From Antribacter soli (lineage in GTDB: Bacteria; Actinomycetota; Actinomycetes; Actinomycetales; Cellulomonadaceae), in contig NZ_JAKGSG010000040.1 of the NCBI RefSeq assembly GCF_021568775.1, forward strand, positions 81,969 through 145,968: a DNA stretch of 64,000 nucleotides. The letters run 5' to 3'. A program made the position numbers and the translations under genes. Positions within the stretch are counted from its first letter, which is position 1. The number at the start of each line of letters is the position of its first letter. The notes below the pieces were generated by a model. It was not told where the DNA came from. It saw only the letters and a program-made list of their open reading frames with translations, and ran no database searches. Below, one piece after another: positions 45,466 to 56,137 of the stretch.

Positions 45466-45660
45466 CACTGCACCTCCGGCTCAGGCGGCGTTGTCGGCCG
45501 CCTGAGCCTGCGGTTCCGCTCCGGGCGGGTGCCTCGTTCCTCGGCCCCCACCCTGCACTGCACCTCCGGCTCAGGCGGTGTTGTTCAACGCCTGAGCCTG
45601 CGGTTCCGCTCCGGGCGGGTGCCTCGTTCCTCGGCCCCCACCCTGCACTGCACCTCCGGC
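45466..45660. repeat. 90-bp direct tandem repeat, 2.2 copies, with internal hairpins
   Basis: Copies begin at 45466, 45556 and 45646 (exact period 90). The third is only about 20 bases long and runs into the stop codon of the ornithine aminotransferase gene. Each full unit holds an inverted repeat GGCTCAGGCG..CGCCTGAGCC (45479 and 45569) with a perfect 12-base stem in copy 1 and a 10-base stem in copy 2; the loops differ (CGTTGTCGG versus TTGTTCAA type). The rest of the units is identical. The hairpins lie where terminators for the aminotransferase gene are expected. The period is a multiple of three, but no start codon supports a gene. Confidence 0.85.
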
Positions 45661-46902
45661 TCAGGCGTCCACGTCGACCTCCGCCGGCGCCAGCGACCGC
45701 AGCGCGTCCTCGAGCAGGTCCAGTGCCTGCTCGAGCTCCGGCTGGACGATCGACAGCGGCGGCGACAGCCGGATCGTCGATCCGTGCGTGTCCTTCGCGA
45801 GGACGCCCCGCTCCAGCAGCGCACCGCACAGGTCGCGTCCGGTACCGCGCGCCGGGTCGACGTCGATCCCGGCCCACAGCCCGACGGTCCGGGCGGCCTG
45901 CAGCAGCCCGGCCTCGACGAGCTGGTCGAGCCGCTCCGCCAGGACCTCGCCGAGCTGCACCGTGCGAGCCTGGTACTGGCCCGGCTCGAGGAGGTCGAGC
46001 ACGGCCAGTCCGACGGCGCACGCAAGCGGGTTCCCGCCGAATGTCGACCCGTGTGTCCCGGGAGTGAGGACCTCGATGACGTCCCGGCGCCCCACCACGG
46101 CCGACACCGGCACGATGCCGCCGCCGAGAGCCTTGCCGAGGCAGACGAGGTCGGGCCGGACGCCCCACAGCTCGGACGCCAGCGTGGTGCCCGTCCGTCC
46201 GAGCCCCGACTGGATCTCGTCGGCGACGAGCAGCACGCCATGCTCCTCGGTGAGCGCCCGGAGCGTCGGCCAGAACGCGTCGGGCGGCAGGACGACGCCA
46301 CCCTCGCCCTGGATCGGCTCCATGAGGACCGCGACGGTCGTGTCGTCGATCGCCTCGGCCACGGCGTCGACGTCGCCGAACGGCACGGACACGAACCCCG
46401 GCGCGTACGGCCCGAAGCCGTCCCTCGTCACCGGGTCGTCCGAGAAGCCCACGATCGTGGTGGTCCGCCCGTGGAAGTTGCCGTCCGCGACGATGATCTT
46501 CGCCTGGTCCGCCGGCACGCCCTTGACGTCGTAGCCCCACTTGCGCACGGTCTTGATCGCGCTCTCCACGGCTTCGGCGCCGGTGTTCATGGGGATCACG
46601 AGGGACTCCGCGCCGCCGGTCGTCAGCGGCCCGACGAACGCGGCCAGCCGGTTCGCGAACTCCTCCAGCTTGTCATGGTCGAACGCCCGGGACGTGAGGG
46701 TCACGCGCTTGAGCTGGTCCATCGCGGCGGCGACGACGCCCTGCTGGAGGTGCCCGAAGTTCAGCGCCGAGTACCCGGCCAGGAAGTCGAGGTACTCGAT
46801 GCCGTCGGTGTCCCACACGTGCGTGCCCTGCGCGCGGGCGATGGTGACGGGAAGGGGGTGATAGGTGTGCGCCAGTGCGCTGGTAGCGGTCACGGGGGTC
46901 AC
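45661..46902 (-). CDS. rocD: Ornithine aminotransferase
   Basis: The 413-residue PLP enzyme turns ornithine and 2-oxoglutarate into glutamate semialdehyde and glutamate. It has YHPLPVTIARAQGTHVWD (about 14-31), DFLAGYSALNFGH (about 39-51), PMNTGAEAVESAIK (about 104-117), FHGRTTTIVGFS (about 142-153), EPIQGEGGV (about 196-204), ADEIQSGLGRTG (about 229-240) and the lysine motif CLGKALGGG (about 256-264). GTG 46902 overlaps the stop of the DDAH-like gene by four bases; the pair is co-translated. Together they probably make an arginine to glutamate semialdehyde route. The stop codon lies inside the partial third copy of the 90-bp repeat. Confidence 0.92.
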   Translation of the reverse strand: MTPVTATSALAHTYHPLPVTIARAQGTHVWDTDGIEYLDFLAGYSALNFGHLQQGVVAAAMDQLKRVTLTSRAFDHDKLEEFANRLAAFVGPLTTGGAESLVIPMNTGAEAVESAIKTVRKWGYDVKGVPADQAKIIVADGNFHGRTTTIVGFSDDPVTRDGFGPYAPGFVSVPFGDVDAVAEAIDDTTVAVLMEPIQGEGGVVLPPDAFWPTLRALTEEHGVLLVADEIQSGLGRTGTTLASELWGVRPDLVCLGKALGGGIVPVSAVVGRRDVIEVLTPGTHGSTFGGNPLACAVGLAVLDLLEPGQYQARTVQLGEVLAERLDQLVEAGLLQAARTVGLWAGIDVDPARGTGRDLCGALLERGVLAKDTHGSTIRLSPPLSIVQPELEQALDLLEDALRSLAPAEVDVDA

Positions 46903-47813
46903 GCTGCCGCACCTGGCGCCGCAGCGCTCGCGGACGCGCCGGGCAGCGCCCGGTCCGCGAGCCCCGTTGTTGTGTCGCCCGCCCGTGCGCCCCGGCCCCG
47001 GACCGCCAGCGTGCAGCACTTGGCGCCGCCGCCCGCCCGCAGCAGCTCGGACGTGTCCACGGAGATCGTCTCGTACCCGCGCTCGGCGAGCTGACCGGCG
47101 AGGCGCACCACCTTGGGCGAGTGCACGACGTGCCGGCCGTCCGACACGGCGTTCAGCCCGAGTACCGCAGCGTCCTCGTCGTCGGCGAGCACGGCGTCGG
47201 GGAAGAGGTCGCTCAGGATCTCCTGCGACGCCGGGGAGAAGGCGCGCGGCAGGTACGCGATCTCGGCCGCACCGGTCCCGTCGGCGCCGTTCAGCACCGT
47301 CAGGGCCGTGTCCAGGTGGTAGTAGCGGGGGTCCGCCAGCTCCAGGCTGACCAGCTCGCGCTTCCAGAGCGCCCGTGCCTCGTCGTGCGCGGCCCGCTCC
47401 GTGCGGAAGCCGAATCCGGCGAGGACGCGCTCGCCAGCGAGCAGCAGGTCGCCCTCACCCTCGTTGACGCGGTCGGCCTCGTAGGTGACGTAGCCGCGGT
47501 CCGCGAACCACTTGAGATACACCGGCGCCTCCGCGGCGCGCTCGGGGTGCCGGAACTTCGCCGAGTACACGAGCCCGTCCACGACGGTCGCGCCGTTCGC
47601 GGCGAACACCATGTCGGGCAGGCCCGGCTCGGGGTCGATCTCGTCCACCGTGTGTCCCAGGTCCCTGTAGACGTCGCGCAGGTACTCCCACTGCTCGATC
47701 GCGCGGGGGACGTCCACCGGGACGGTCGTGTCCATCCACGGGTTGATCTCGTAGCTCACGGTGAAGTACGCGGGCCGGCACATGAGGTAGTGCCGCCGGG
47801 ACCATTCCGCCAT
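46899..47813 (-). CDS. DDAH/amidinotransferase-family guanidino hydrolase (dimethylargininase or arginine dihydrolase)
   Basis: The 304-residue protein has the penta-bladed guanidine-modifying fold: MCRPAYFTVSYEINPWMD (about 11-28), LPDMVFAANGA (about 65-75), NEGEGDLLL (about 117-125), YYHLDTALTVL (His166) and GGGAKCCTL (Cys266 nucleophile). These are the catalytic residues of dimethylargininases. The overlap with rocD suggests that ornithine is the product. A hydrolase giving ornithine, carbon dioxide and ammonia from arginine (arginine dihydrolase, as in cyanobacterial AgrE/ArgZ) fits better than one giving citrulline, but sequence alone does not decide. The C-terminal 35 residues are Ala/Gly-rich and extend beyond the fold. 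ATG 47813 is the start. Confidence 0.8.
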   Translation of the reverse strand: MAEWSRRHYLMCRPAYFTVSYEINPWMDTTVPVDVPRAIEQWEYLRDVYRDLGHTVDEIDPEPGLPDMVFAANGATVVDGLVYSAKFRHPERAAEAPVYLKWFADRGYVTYEADRVNEGEGDLLLAGERVLAGFGFRTERAAHDEARALWKRELVSLELADPRYYHLDTALTVLNGADGTGAAEIAYLPRAFSPASQEILSDLFPDAVLADDEDAAVLGLNAVSDGRHVVHSPKVVRLAGQLAERGYETISVDTSELLRAGGGAKCCTLAVRGRGARAGDTTTGLADRALPGASASAAAPGAAA

Positions 47814-47849
47814 GCAGCCAGGGTAGGACGTTCGCAGGGCGAACGCGGG

Positions 47850-48635
47850 TTACCGGGGTAGCCGAAGCCGCCGTCGGGCGCGTGGCGTCGCCGTCGGGGC
47901 CCGCTCGATGATCCGCGGGAAGTGTGCCGGCGGAGGGCCGAAGGCCGAGCGCGACTGCGCGATCACCGTGTGGCCCAGAGCCCGGGCGCCCACGAAGCCG
48001 ACCACGGCACCGATGCCGAACGGGATGATCCGGCCCACGAACAGGCCGCCCTGCTTCGCGAGCTGCCGGCGGAGGAACTGGTTCGTCAGTGCCTTGTTGA
48101 CCCGCCGCAGCGTCGTCTGCGGCATGCTCGTCAGCAGCACCTTGCCCCAGGCGACCCCCGAGCCGCCGACGGCGTCCTCGACGTCCTTCGCACCCTTGTC
48201 GCCCAGTACGGTGGCGAGCAGGAGGGCGCGGCGGCGCGAGACGTCCTCCACCTCGATCCCGTGTACCTCCGCCACAGCCAGCGCGAACGCCGCAGACGAC
48301 CCGAAGAACGTCGCGATGTCGCTGCCCGACAGGATCATGCTCACGCCGGTGCCGACCGCCGGGATCGCCGCCGCCGCGCCGATCCCGCCGCCTGACACCT
48401 GGATCACACGCAGGTACTCCTTCTCCAGGAGCTTGATGATCTCCGCCGGGGAGGCCTCCGGGTTGCGGGCCCGTAACCCGTCGACGTGCTTGCGGATGGC
48501 GGGGGAGGGGATCCGCACCGCCCGGTCGACCACGTTGTCCAGCAGCGTGGCCGGGCGGTAGGCCACCCAGTCCTCGATCTCCTTGCCGGCATTCGCGTCG
48601 CGGTTCTCGAGCTCCTTGCCCTCCTGGCCGGCCAT
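47850..48635 (-). CDS. EcsC-family protein
   Basis: The 261-residue protein has the EcsC (PF12787) pattern: an acidic helical N terminus, hydrophobic segments VSGGGIGAAAAIPAVGTG (about 80-97) and IIPFGIGAVVGFVGARALG (about 205-223), with DSV-type charged helices between, and a basic Pro/Arg-rich tail. EcsC was named after a gene in the Bacillus ecs ABC transporter operon; its role is not established. ATG 48635 overlaps the OsmC stop by one base (TGATG), so it is coupled to OsmC translation. The C-terminal tail is rich in Arg and Pro. Confidence 0.8.
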   Translation of the reverse strand: MAGQEGKELENRDANAGKEIEDWVAYRPATLLDNVVDRAVRIPSPAIRKHVDGLRARNPEASPAEIIKLLEKEYLRVIQVSGGGIGAAAAIPAVGTGVSMILSGSDIATFFGSSAAFALAVAEVHGIEVEDVSRRRALLLATVLGDKGAKDVEDAVGGSGVAWGKVLLTSMPQTTLRRVNKALTNQFLRRQLAKQGGLFVGRIIPFGIGAVVGFVGARALGHTVIAQSRSAFGPPPAHFPRIIERAPTATPRARRRLRLPR

Positions 48636-49129
48636 CAGGCGCCGCCCGCCTGAGCCGGGGGACCGAACTGCGCCGGCGGGACCTCGGCCCCGGCCTTCAG
48701 GGTGCGGCCCACGGTGCACGTCTTGTCGATGGAGCGCTGCGCGATGATCAGGAGGCGCTCCCGGTCGGCGTCGTCCAGGACCGACAGGTCGATCTCGAAC
48801 TTCTCGGTGAGCACCGGGTACCGGTCCTCAGACATGAGCTTCGGGTCCTCGACGCGGATCGTCACCGCGTAGTCGTCACCGAGGCGGCGGGCGAAGGCCG
48901 AGTCGCTGCTCATGCCCGCGCACGCTGCCAGGGCGACCTTCAGAAGCTCGCCGGGCGTGAACACCGCGCCCGCGCTCGCCGGGCCGATCTCGACGCGCGC
49001 CCCTCGACCGGAGAAGCCGGTGTAGGTGCGCGTGCCGTTGCGCTCCACCCACAGGGGGTCCGTGGGGGACGGCGTCACCGGAGGAATCTCGTCGGTGCCG
49101 GTCTCGTTGATCGTCCTCTGCTCTGTCAT
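48635..49129 (-). CDS. OsmC-family peroxiredoxin-like protein
   Basis: The 164-residue protein belongs to the OsmC/Ohr fold, with the two redox cysteines in AACAGMSSDSAF (about 67-78) and IDKTCTVGRTL (about 133-143). Such enzymes reduce organic hydroperoxides. The N terminus has an unstructured 20-residue extension. ATG 49129 follows GGGAG. It is the first gene of a two-gene operon with EcsC. Family members close to osmotically inducible OsmC and Ohr look alike; the Gly/Thr-rich loop before strand 3 does not allow a choice between them. Confidence 0.88.
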   Translation of the reverse strand: MTEQRTINETGTDEIPPVTPSPTDPLWVERNGTRTYTGFSGRGARVEIGPASAGAVFTPGELLKVALAACAGMSSDSAFARRLGDDYAVTIRVEDPKLMSEDRYPVLTEKFEIDLSVLDDADRERLLIIAQRSIDKTCTVGRTLKAGAEVPPAQFGPPAQAGGA

Positions 49130-49330
49130 GCTCCCGATCCTTCCACTGGCCACCGACACGCGTCGGCCTGTGAGACAACGCTCTGCCGTGTGCCCACGTT
49201 CCCGGGGCCCCTGCCCCCGGGAAGGGCCCTGGGTCCGCGTTCCCGCGTGTCCAGCGCGTGTCCCGCCCGGACTCCCGCATCCCTGCGCGCCGGATCGCGG
49301 CCACGGCCGATCGCGCCGATGATCGACCGC

Positions 49331-49894
49331 ATGGAGCACGAGGAGAACGTGACGCCGCCTGCGGAAGGCGAGCGACCGGCGTCGGGCCGCGTCCTGCAGC
49401 GGATCGACTGGCGTCACGTGGGGCGCCGGGCGCTGCTCGTCCTGGTGGTGCTCGTTCTGGCCTGGCTGGTGTACCTGCTGCTTGCGGCGTTCCTGCCGCG
49501 CTGGTGGGCGCAGGTGATCGGTACGGCGGTCGACGGGTCGTTCGCGGCGGGTGCGTGGTGGGGCCTGGTCGTCGGGGCCACGTTCACCGGGCTGCCGATC
49601 CTCGTCGGGGCGCAGGCCCTGCGGCCGAACCGGCGATGGCAGGTGCGGGTCGGCGTGCTGGTGCTCGCGGTCGTCCTGGCGATCCCGAACCTGCTGACGC
49701 TCGGCATCGTGCTCGGGACGTCCGCGGCGGCGCACGCCGGGGAGCGGATCCTCGACGTCGACGCCCCCGCGTTCCGCGGCGGGTCCGCCTGGGGCGCGGT
49801 GATCGGCGCGCTGATCGCGCTGTCGCTCGTCGTGTTCATGGCGCTCTACCGGCGCCGCGGCCGTCGCCTGCGGGAGCTGAAGGCGGCGGCCTGA
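49331..49894 (+). CDS. Hypothetical small integral membrane protein
   Basis: From ATG 49331 the protein has 187 residues, with four hydrophobic helices: ALLVLVVLVLAWLVYLLLAA (about 33-52), AGAWWGLVVGATFTGLPILV (about 73-92), VGVLVLAVVLAIPNLLTLGI (about 106-125) and SAWGAVIGALIALSLVVFMAL (about 153-173). The tail is basic. I do not recognise a family; it resembles small permease-like membrane proteins with no motif. An alternative GTG start at 49349 follows GAGGAG very closely. The gene lies just before thyA but 37 bases away and no shared function is evident. Confidence 0.6.
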   Translation: MEHEENVTPPAEGERPASGRVLQRIDWRHVGRRALLVLVVLVLAWLVYLLLAAFLPRWWAQVIGTAVDGSFAAGAWWGLVVGATFTGLPILVGAQALRPNRRWQVRVGVLVLAVVLAIPNLLTLGIVLGTSAAAHAGERILDVDAPAFRGGSAWGAVIGALIALSLVVFMALYRRRGRRLRELKAAA

Positions 49895-51259
<1,365 letters not shown>

Positions 51260-51309
51260 GCCGCACCCGGTCGAGCCGGGAAACGCGTGAGTCGCGCCGA
51301 CGAGCAGGG

Positions 51310-52797
51310 TCAGACCAGGTCGCGCACCGCCGCGTACTGGGCGCGGATCACCGGCGCGGGGTCCGCCTCCAGGGTGGTGGCGATCGTCGTCGACCACGCC
51401 GGCACCGCCCCGTCCCCGGACGCCGCCGCAAGCACCCACGCGGCCTGGCGCGCGGCGCCGTCGGCCACGTACTCGCCGGGCTCGGGGATGCCGATCGGCA
51501 GCCCGAAGATCTGCGGCGCGATCGCCTGCACGGCGGGCGACTGAGCCGCCCCGCCGATCAGCATGACGCGCTCGATCGGCACGCCCTGCGCGCGCAGCGC
51601 GTCGAGACCGTCGGCGAGGCCGCACAGCATGCCCTCGATGTACGCGCGCGCGACGTGCGCGGGCGTCTGGTTCTTCAGGCGCAGGCCGTGCAGCGTGCCG
51701 GTGGCGTCGGGCCGGTTGGGGGTGCGCTCGCCCTCGAGGTAGGGCACGAGCACGAGTCCGTCGGACCCGGCCGGCGCGGACAGGGCCAGGTCGGCCAGGC
51801 CGGCGAAGTCGACGTCGAGCACGGTGCGGGCGGCGTCGAGCACGCGGGCGGCGTTGAGCGTGACCGCGAGCATGAGCGAGTTGCCGGTCGCGTCGGCGAA
51901 GCCGTTGATCGCGCCCGACCCGTCGGCGGTGCGGTCCGGCGCAACGGCCGACACGACACCCGACGTGCCGATCGAGATCGCGATGTCGCCCGGCTCCATG
52001 CCGAGGCCGAGGGAGGCGCCGGCGTTGTCGCCCGCACCGGGGCCGATCAGGGCCCCGCCGTCGAGCGAGGACCCGGCCACGGACGGGTGCGCCACACCGC
52101 CGGCCTCGGACGGCTCCAGGACGCGAGGCAGCACGACGTCGTCGCGGCCGAGGGCGAGCGAGAGCAGGTCCGGGCGGTACTCGCCCATCCCGCCGATGGC
52201 GGAGGCGTCGAAGTAACCGGTGCCGGACGCGTCGGACCGGTCGGTGAACAGCGCGGTGAGGTCCGGCCCGAGCGGCGCCGAAGGGTCGCCCGCCGGCCCG
52301 TACCCGGCGATGCGCCAGGACAGCCAGTCGTGGGGGAGCGCCACGGCCGCGACGCGCGCCGCGTTCTCCGGCTCGGCGTCCCGCAGCCAGCGCAGCTTGG
52401 TGATCGTGAGCGACGCGACGAGCACCGAGCCGACGGCGTCCGCCCAGGCCTGCGCGCCGGCCTCGGCATCGCCGGAGCCCAGCTCGGCGACCAGGTCGCG
52501 GGCCGCCTGCGCGGAGCGGGTGTCGTTCCACAGGAGCGCCGGGCGGATCACGTTGCCGTCGGGGTCGAGGGCAACGAGACCGTGCTGCTGGCCGCCCACT
52601 GCGATCGCGGCGACGTCGTCGAGCCCGCCCGCGGCCCGCGCGGCCTCCTGGAAGGCGGCCCACCAGTGCGACGGGTCGACCTCCGTGCCGTCGGGGTGCT
52701 TGGCGGAGCCCGAACGGACCAGCTCGCCGGTCTCGGCGGAACGGATCACGATCTTGCAGGACTGCGTGGACGTGTCCACGCCGGCGACGAGGGGCAT
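51310..52797 (-). CDS. xylB: Xylulokinase
   Basis: The 495-residue kinase of the FGGY family phosphorylates D-xylulose to the pentose phosphate intermediate. It has [15 protein letters not shown] (about 4-18), [13 protein letters not shown] (about 66-78), [12 protein letters not shown] (about 88-99) and the ATP/adenosine region [10 protein letters not shown] (about 270-279) with [16 protein letters not shown] (about 430-445). ATG 52797 follows GGAG. It lies downstream of xylA on the same strand, separated by a hairpin, and is probably partly co-transcribed with it. Confidence 0.95.
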   Translation of the reverse strand: MPLVAGVDTSTQSCKIVIRSAETGELVRSGSAKHPDGTEVDPSHWWAAFQEAARAAGGLDDVAAIAVGGQQHGLVALDPDGNVIRPALLWNDTRSAQAARDLVAELGSGDAEAGAQAWADAVGSVLVASLTITKLRWLRDAEPENAARVAAVALPHDWLSWRIAGYGPAGDPSAPLGPDLTALFTDRSDASGTGYFDASAIGGMGEYRPDLLSLALGRDDVVLPRVLEPSEAGGVAHPSVAGSSLDGGALIGPGAGDNAGASLGLGMEPGDIAISIGTSGVVSAVAPDRTADGSGAINGFADATGNSLMLAVTLNAARVLDAARTVLDVDFAGLADLALSAPAGSDGLVLVPYLEGERTPNRPDATGTLHGLRLKNQTPAHVARAYIEGMLCGLADGLDALRAQGVPIERVMLIGGAAQSPAVQAIAPQIFGLPIGIPEPGEYVADGAARQAAWVLAAASGDGAVPAWSTTIATTLEADPAPVIRAQYAAVRDLV

Positions 52798-52876
52798 CGG
52801 TGCTCCAGGTGGGAATGCGGATCGGGAGGGTCGTACGGAGGGCGAGCGACCGGCGTCGGGCGCCGAACACACCGTT

Positions 52877-52931
52877 GAGTGCGGGGAATCCGTTGTACCG
52901 GAGGTCCGGGACCAACAGACTCCCCGCACTC
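52877..52931 (-). terminator. Hairpin between xylA and xylB
   Basis: GAGTGCGGGGA (52877-52887) and TCCCCGCACTC (52921-52931) are perfect complements, and CCGGA/TCCGG pairs within the loop. It lies just after the xylA stop on the minus strand and may reduce read-through into xylB. Confidence 0.65.
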
Positions 52932-52949
52932 GACGAGGGAGAGGGGCCG

Positions 52950-54116
52950 TCAGCCGATCAGGTGCTTCAACGCGAGCTGGTGCAGGCGGACCAGGCCGTA
53001 GTCGCGCTCGGCCATCGCGTCGACGTCGGCCTCCTCGAAGGCGGACCTGTCGGCGAGGAAGGACTCGAACGTCTCGCCCTCGGCGAGCGTCGGCTGACCC
53101 AGCTCGAAGATGCCCGCGTGCTCGAACGCGGCCTGCACCTCGGAGTCCTCGCGGTACTGCTTCGCCTTGGCGGCGAGCAGGTCGTACGTCTCCATGTTGG
53201 CCTTGGCCGACTCCCACACGCCCTCGAGGTACTCGGTGCGCGAGGGCTTGTAGTCGAAGTGGCGCGGGCCCTCGTAGCGGGGGCCGCCGTTCGGGAAGCC
53301 GTTCTCCAGCAGGTCGACCGTGAAGAACGCCGACAGCAGGTCGCCGTGACCGAACACGAGGTCCTGGTCGTACTTCGGCCCGTGCTGGCCGTTGAGGTCG
53401 ATGTGGAAGAGCTTGCCGACGTGCAGGGCCAGGGCAAGGCCGTGCGTGTAGTTGAGGCCGGCCATCTGCTCGTGGCCCGTCTCCGGGTTGAGGCCCACGA
53501 TGTCGCCGTTGTCGAGCGTGTTGATCAGCGCGATCGCGTGGCCGATCGTCGGCAGGAAGATGTCGCCGCGAGGCTCGTTCGGCTTGGGCTCGAGGGCGAT
53601 CTTCAGCCCGTAGCCCTTCTCCTTGATGTAGGCGGCGACGGTGTCGATGCCCTCCGCGTAGCGGGCGTGCGCGGCGTTGAGGTCCTTCGAGTTGTCGTAC
53701 TCCGTGCCCTCACGGCCGCCCCACATGACGAACGTCGTGGCGCCGAGCTCGGCCGCCAGGTCGACGTTCTTGAGGATCTTGCGCAGGCCGAAGCGGCGGA
53801 CGTCGCGGTTGTTCGACGTGAACGCGCCGTCCTTGAACATCGGGTGCGTGAAGGTGTTGGTCGTGACCATCTCGACGACGAGGCCGGTCTCCTCGGACGC
53901 CTTCTTCACGGAGTCGATGTGGGCCTGGCGCTCGGCCTCGTCGGCGTCGAACGGGAAGACGTCGTTGTCGTGGAACGTGAAACCCCAGGCGCCGAGGTCG
54001 GCCAGCTTGCGGATGGACTCGGCGGGGTCGAGGTTCGGCCGGGTCGCTGCACCGAACGGGTCCTGGGCGTTCCAGCCGACGGTCCACAGGCCGAACGAGT
54101 ACTTGATGTCGCTCAC
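52950..54116 (-). CDS. xylA: Xylose isomerase
   Basis: The 388-residue enzyme converts D-xylose to D-xylulose in the cytoplasm. It is the short actinobacterial type I. Residues match the well-known Actinoplanes/Streptomyces enzymes: catalytic His49 in [21 protein letters not shown] with the metal ligand Glu176 and Lys178, [10 protein letters not shown] with further ligands, and HIDLNGQ. GTG 54116 is preceded by GAGGAG. A candidate operator for the divergent ROK regulator lies upstream. Confidence 0.97.
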   Translation of the reverse strand: MSDIKYSFGLWTVGWNAQDPFGAATRPNLDPAESIRKLADLGAWGFTFHDNDVFPFDADEAERQAHIDSVKKASEETGLVVEMVTTNTFTHPMFKDGAFTSNNRDVRRFGLRKILKNVDLAAELGATTFVMWGGREGTEYDNSKDLNAAHARYAEGIDTVAAYIKEKGYGLKIALEPKPNEPRGDIFLPTIGHAIALINTLDNGDIVGLNPETGHEQMAGLNYTHGLALALHVGKLFHIDLNGQHGPKYDQDLVFGHGDLLSAFFTVDLLENGFPNGGPRYEGPRHFDYKPSRTEYLEGVWESAKANMETYDLLAAKAKQYREDSEVQAAFEHAGIFELGQPTLAEGETFESFLADRSAFEEADVDAMAERDYGLVRLHQLALKHLIG

Positions 54117-54159
54117 GGGGTCTCCTCGTCGAGGCGGCTCCGACCGCGCGGCGCCGCAT

Positions 54160-54180
54160 TTGTTGTACGACTGAACTATT
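54160..54180. promoter_or_regulatory. Candidate XylR operator and divergent promoters
   Basis: The 90-base region between xylA and the ROK gene has an AT-rich 21-mer TTGTTGTACGACTGAACTATT. Its ends are an imperfect dyad (GTT..AAC). On the plus strand TACAGT (54195-54200) lies seven bases before the GTG, so the regulator's transcript may be leaderless. On the minus strand TACAAC (54167-54162) could be the xylA -10 element, so the site would overlap it. Confidence 0.45.
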
Positions 54181-54206
54181 GCGCGCGACTCGGCTACAGT
54201 CAAGGC

Positions 54207-55418
54207 GTGACGACCGCAGCGCCCGCCTCCGAAGCCGCTCGCCAGCACACCCTGCGCGAGCGCAACCTCGAGCTCGTGGCGCGCGCGGTCTTCGAGGCGC
54301 CCGGACCACTCTCGCGCGCCGATGTCGCCGCCGCGACCGGTCTCGCGCGCGCCACGGTGTCGACGCTGGTGGACCGCCTGGTGGCCGGCGGGCTCCTGCG
54401 CGAGCTGCCCGCGGTAGGGGGCGGGAGGGCCGGACGGCCCGGCGTCCCGCTCGTCCCCGCGCCCCGGACGGTCGTGGGCGTCGGGCTCGAGGCGAACGTC
54501 GACTACCTCGGCCTGCGCGTGCTCGACCTCACGGGCGACGTCGTCGCCGAGCGTGTCCTCGACGGTGCCTTCCACGACTCCGACCCCGCCCTCGTGCTGG
54601 GGCGCCTCGGGGAGCTCGCGCGCGACGTCGTCGACGGGCTCCGTGCCCAGGGGATCACCGTCGCCGGGGCGCGCCTCGCCCTGCCGGGCCTCGTCGACGC
54701 CCGCGCCGGCCGGCTCGAGGTCGCCCCCAACCTGGGCTGGTCGTCCCTGGTGCCCGTCCCGCTGCTCGGGCTCGACCTGCCCGTCGAGATCGCGAACGAG
54801 GCCAAGCTCGCAGCGCTGGCCGAGCTCGCCGGACCCGTGCCCGGCTCCTTCCTCTATGTCTCGGGCGACGTCGGCATCGGCGCTGCGATCGTCGTCGAGC
54901 GCGCGCTCTTCCTCGGGGAGCGCGGCTGGAACGGCGAGATCGGGCACGTCGTCGTCGACCCCGCGGGGCCGCGCTGCTCCTGCGGCGCCTTCGGCTGCCT
55001 CGAGCAGTACGCGGGCAAGGAGGCGATCCTCCGCGGCGCCGGGCTCCCGCCGGACGCGCCCCTGGCGGACCTCCTGTCCCTCCTGGCCGACGGCGGTCGC
55101 GCGCCTTCCGCCGGTGCGTCGGCCGAGGCGGAACGGGCCGGTGCCGCCGTGCGGACCGCCGGGCGCGCGCTCGGCTCCGCCCTGGCCGACTTCGTCAACC
55201 TCGTCGATGTGAGCACCGTCGTGCTCGGCGGCGCGTACACGGACCTGCTGCCGTGGCTGCGCCCGGATGTCGAAGCAGTGCTGGTCGAGCGCGTGCTCGC
55301 TGCGCCGCTCGTCCGGATCGACGTGCGGGCCGCGGCGGCGGGTCCGCAGGCAGCGCTCACGGGCGGTGCGCGCGAGGTGCTCCGCGGGGTGCTCGGGGAC
55401 CCGGCCGCCTGGGTCTAG
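54207..55418 (+). CDS. xylR: ROK-family xylose repressor
   Basis: The 403-residue protein has an N-terminal winged helix-turn-helix (about 20-70: [20 protein letters not shown] as recognition region) and a ROK sugar-binding domain, with [26 protein letters not shown] zinc motif (CSC..GC..E, about 256-267) and [11 protein letters not shown] (about 220-230). It is divergent from xylA and should repress xylA/xylB when xylose is absent. The frame stays open for 469 codons upstream, overlapping xylA, but this is a shadow. The GTG at 54207 starts the recognisable protein. Confidence 0.88.
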   Translation: MTTAAPASEAARQHTLRERNLELVARAVFEAPGPLSRADVAAATGLARATVSTLVDRLVAGGLLRELPAVGGGRAGRPGVPLVPAPRTVVGVGLEANVDYLGLRVLDLTGDVVAERVLDGAFHDSDPALVLGRLGELARDVVDGLRAQGITVAGARLALPGLVDARAGRLEVAPNLGWSSLVPVPLLGLDLPVEIANEAKLAALAELAGPVPGSFLYVSGDVGIGAAIVVERALFLGERGWNGEIGHVVVDPAGPRCSCGAFGCLEQYAGKEAILRGAGLPPDAPLADLLSLLADGGRAPSAGASAEAERAGAAVRTAGRALGSALADFVNLVDVSTVVLGGAYTDLLPWLRPDVEAVLVERVLAAPLVRIDVRAAAAGPQAALTGGAREVLRGVLGDPAAWV

Positions 55419-55487
55419 CCCTGCTGACGTGCGGGTCGTGCCCGGCGAGTCGCGGTCGCCGGGCGGTGTACCCGCGCGGCGTCGCCA

Positions 55488-56036
55488 TCAGAAGTCGGCA
55501 GTCATCGAGACCGTGATCAGGGGGTCGGGTTCGTCGGCGAGACGGCGGCCGATCAGGTCGAGGACGGCGCCCGCGAGCATCCACCCCGCCGTCGGCAGCA
55601 AGATCGTGCCGATGTCGGAGAACATGTCGTCCTCGGTGATCGAGTCGATCGGGGCGCGGCCGGCGAACACGTCCTCCATGCCGGCGACCACGGATTCCCA
55701 GCCGGTGACGAGAGTGGCAAGGCCGATCCCCACCAGGGCCAGTGCCGCGAGCATGACAAGACGTCCGAACCGGTCCCGCAGCCCGCGGCGACGGGCCCCG
55801 CGGACGAAGACCCGTCCCGCGGTCAGCACGAGGATCCCGCCGAACAGGACCAGGGTCTGCTGCATGAGCCGGCCGGAACTGTCCGCAAAGGATGCCGACG
55901 CGGAGTCTGACACGGCGGACGCGAACGTCCCCACGACGGCCACCAGCCCGCCGACGAACAGCAACACGCCCGCCGCGACGAGCACGACACCGAGCACCAT
56001 CATGATCGGACTACGCGGGTACGACGGCACGGACAT
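55488..56036 (-). CDS. Hypothetical membrane protein
   Basis: The 182-residue protein has hydrophobic helices at about 13-35, 62-80, 90-110 and 143-162. A small polar Ser/Ala/Asp-rich loop lies after helix 1 and a basic GARRRGLRDRFG stretch in the middle. No conserved motif is recognised. ATG 56036 is the start. The gene converges with the ROK regulator and follows the glucosidase region by 101 bases. Its role is unknown. Confidence 0.65.
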   Translation of the reverse strand: MSVPSYPRSPIMMVLGVVLVAAGVLLFVGGLVAVVGTFASAVSDSASASFADSSGRLMQQTLVLFGGILVLTAGRVFVRGARRRGLRDRFGRLVMLAALALVGIGLATLVTGWESVVAGMEDVFAGRAPIDSITEDDMFSDIGTILLPTAGWMLAGAVLDLIGRRLADEPDPLITVSMTADF

Positions 56037-56137
56037 CCCAGGCTCCAGACAGGACGACGACGGTGCGTCCCAACGATAGGACCCAGATAGGTAAATTGTC
56101 CGTAATTCCGGCGCAGATCACCCGCACCGCCGGCGCG

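Noticed and set aside
45466..45660. Tandem repeat considered as a CRISPR array
   Set aside because: Units are 90 bp and almost identical over their whole length, with no variable spacers and no cas genes.
52800..54206. 469-codon upstream extension of the ROK regulator
   Set aside because: It lies antisense to xylA; the ROK domain order is complete from GTG 54207.
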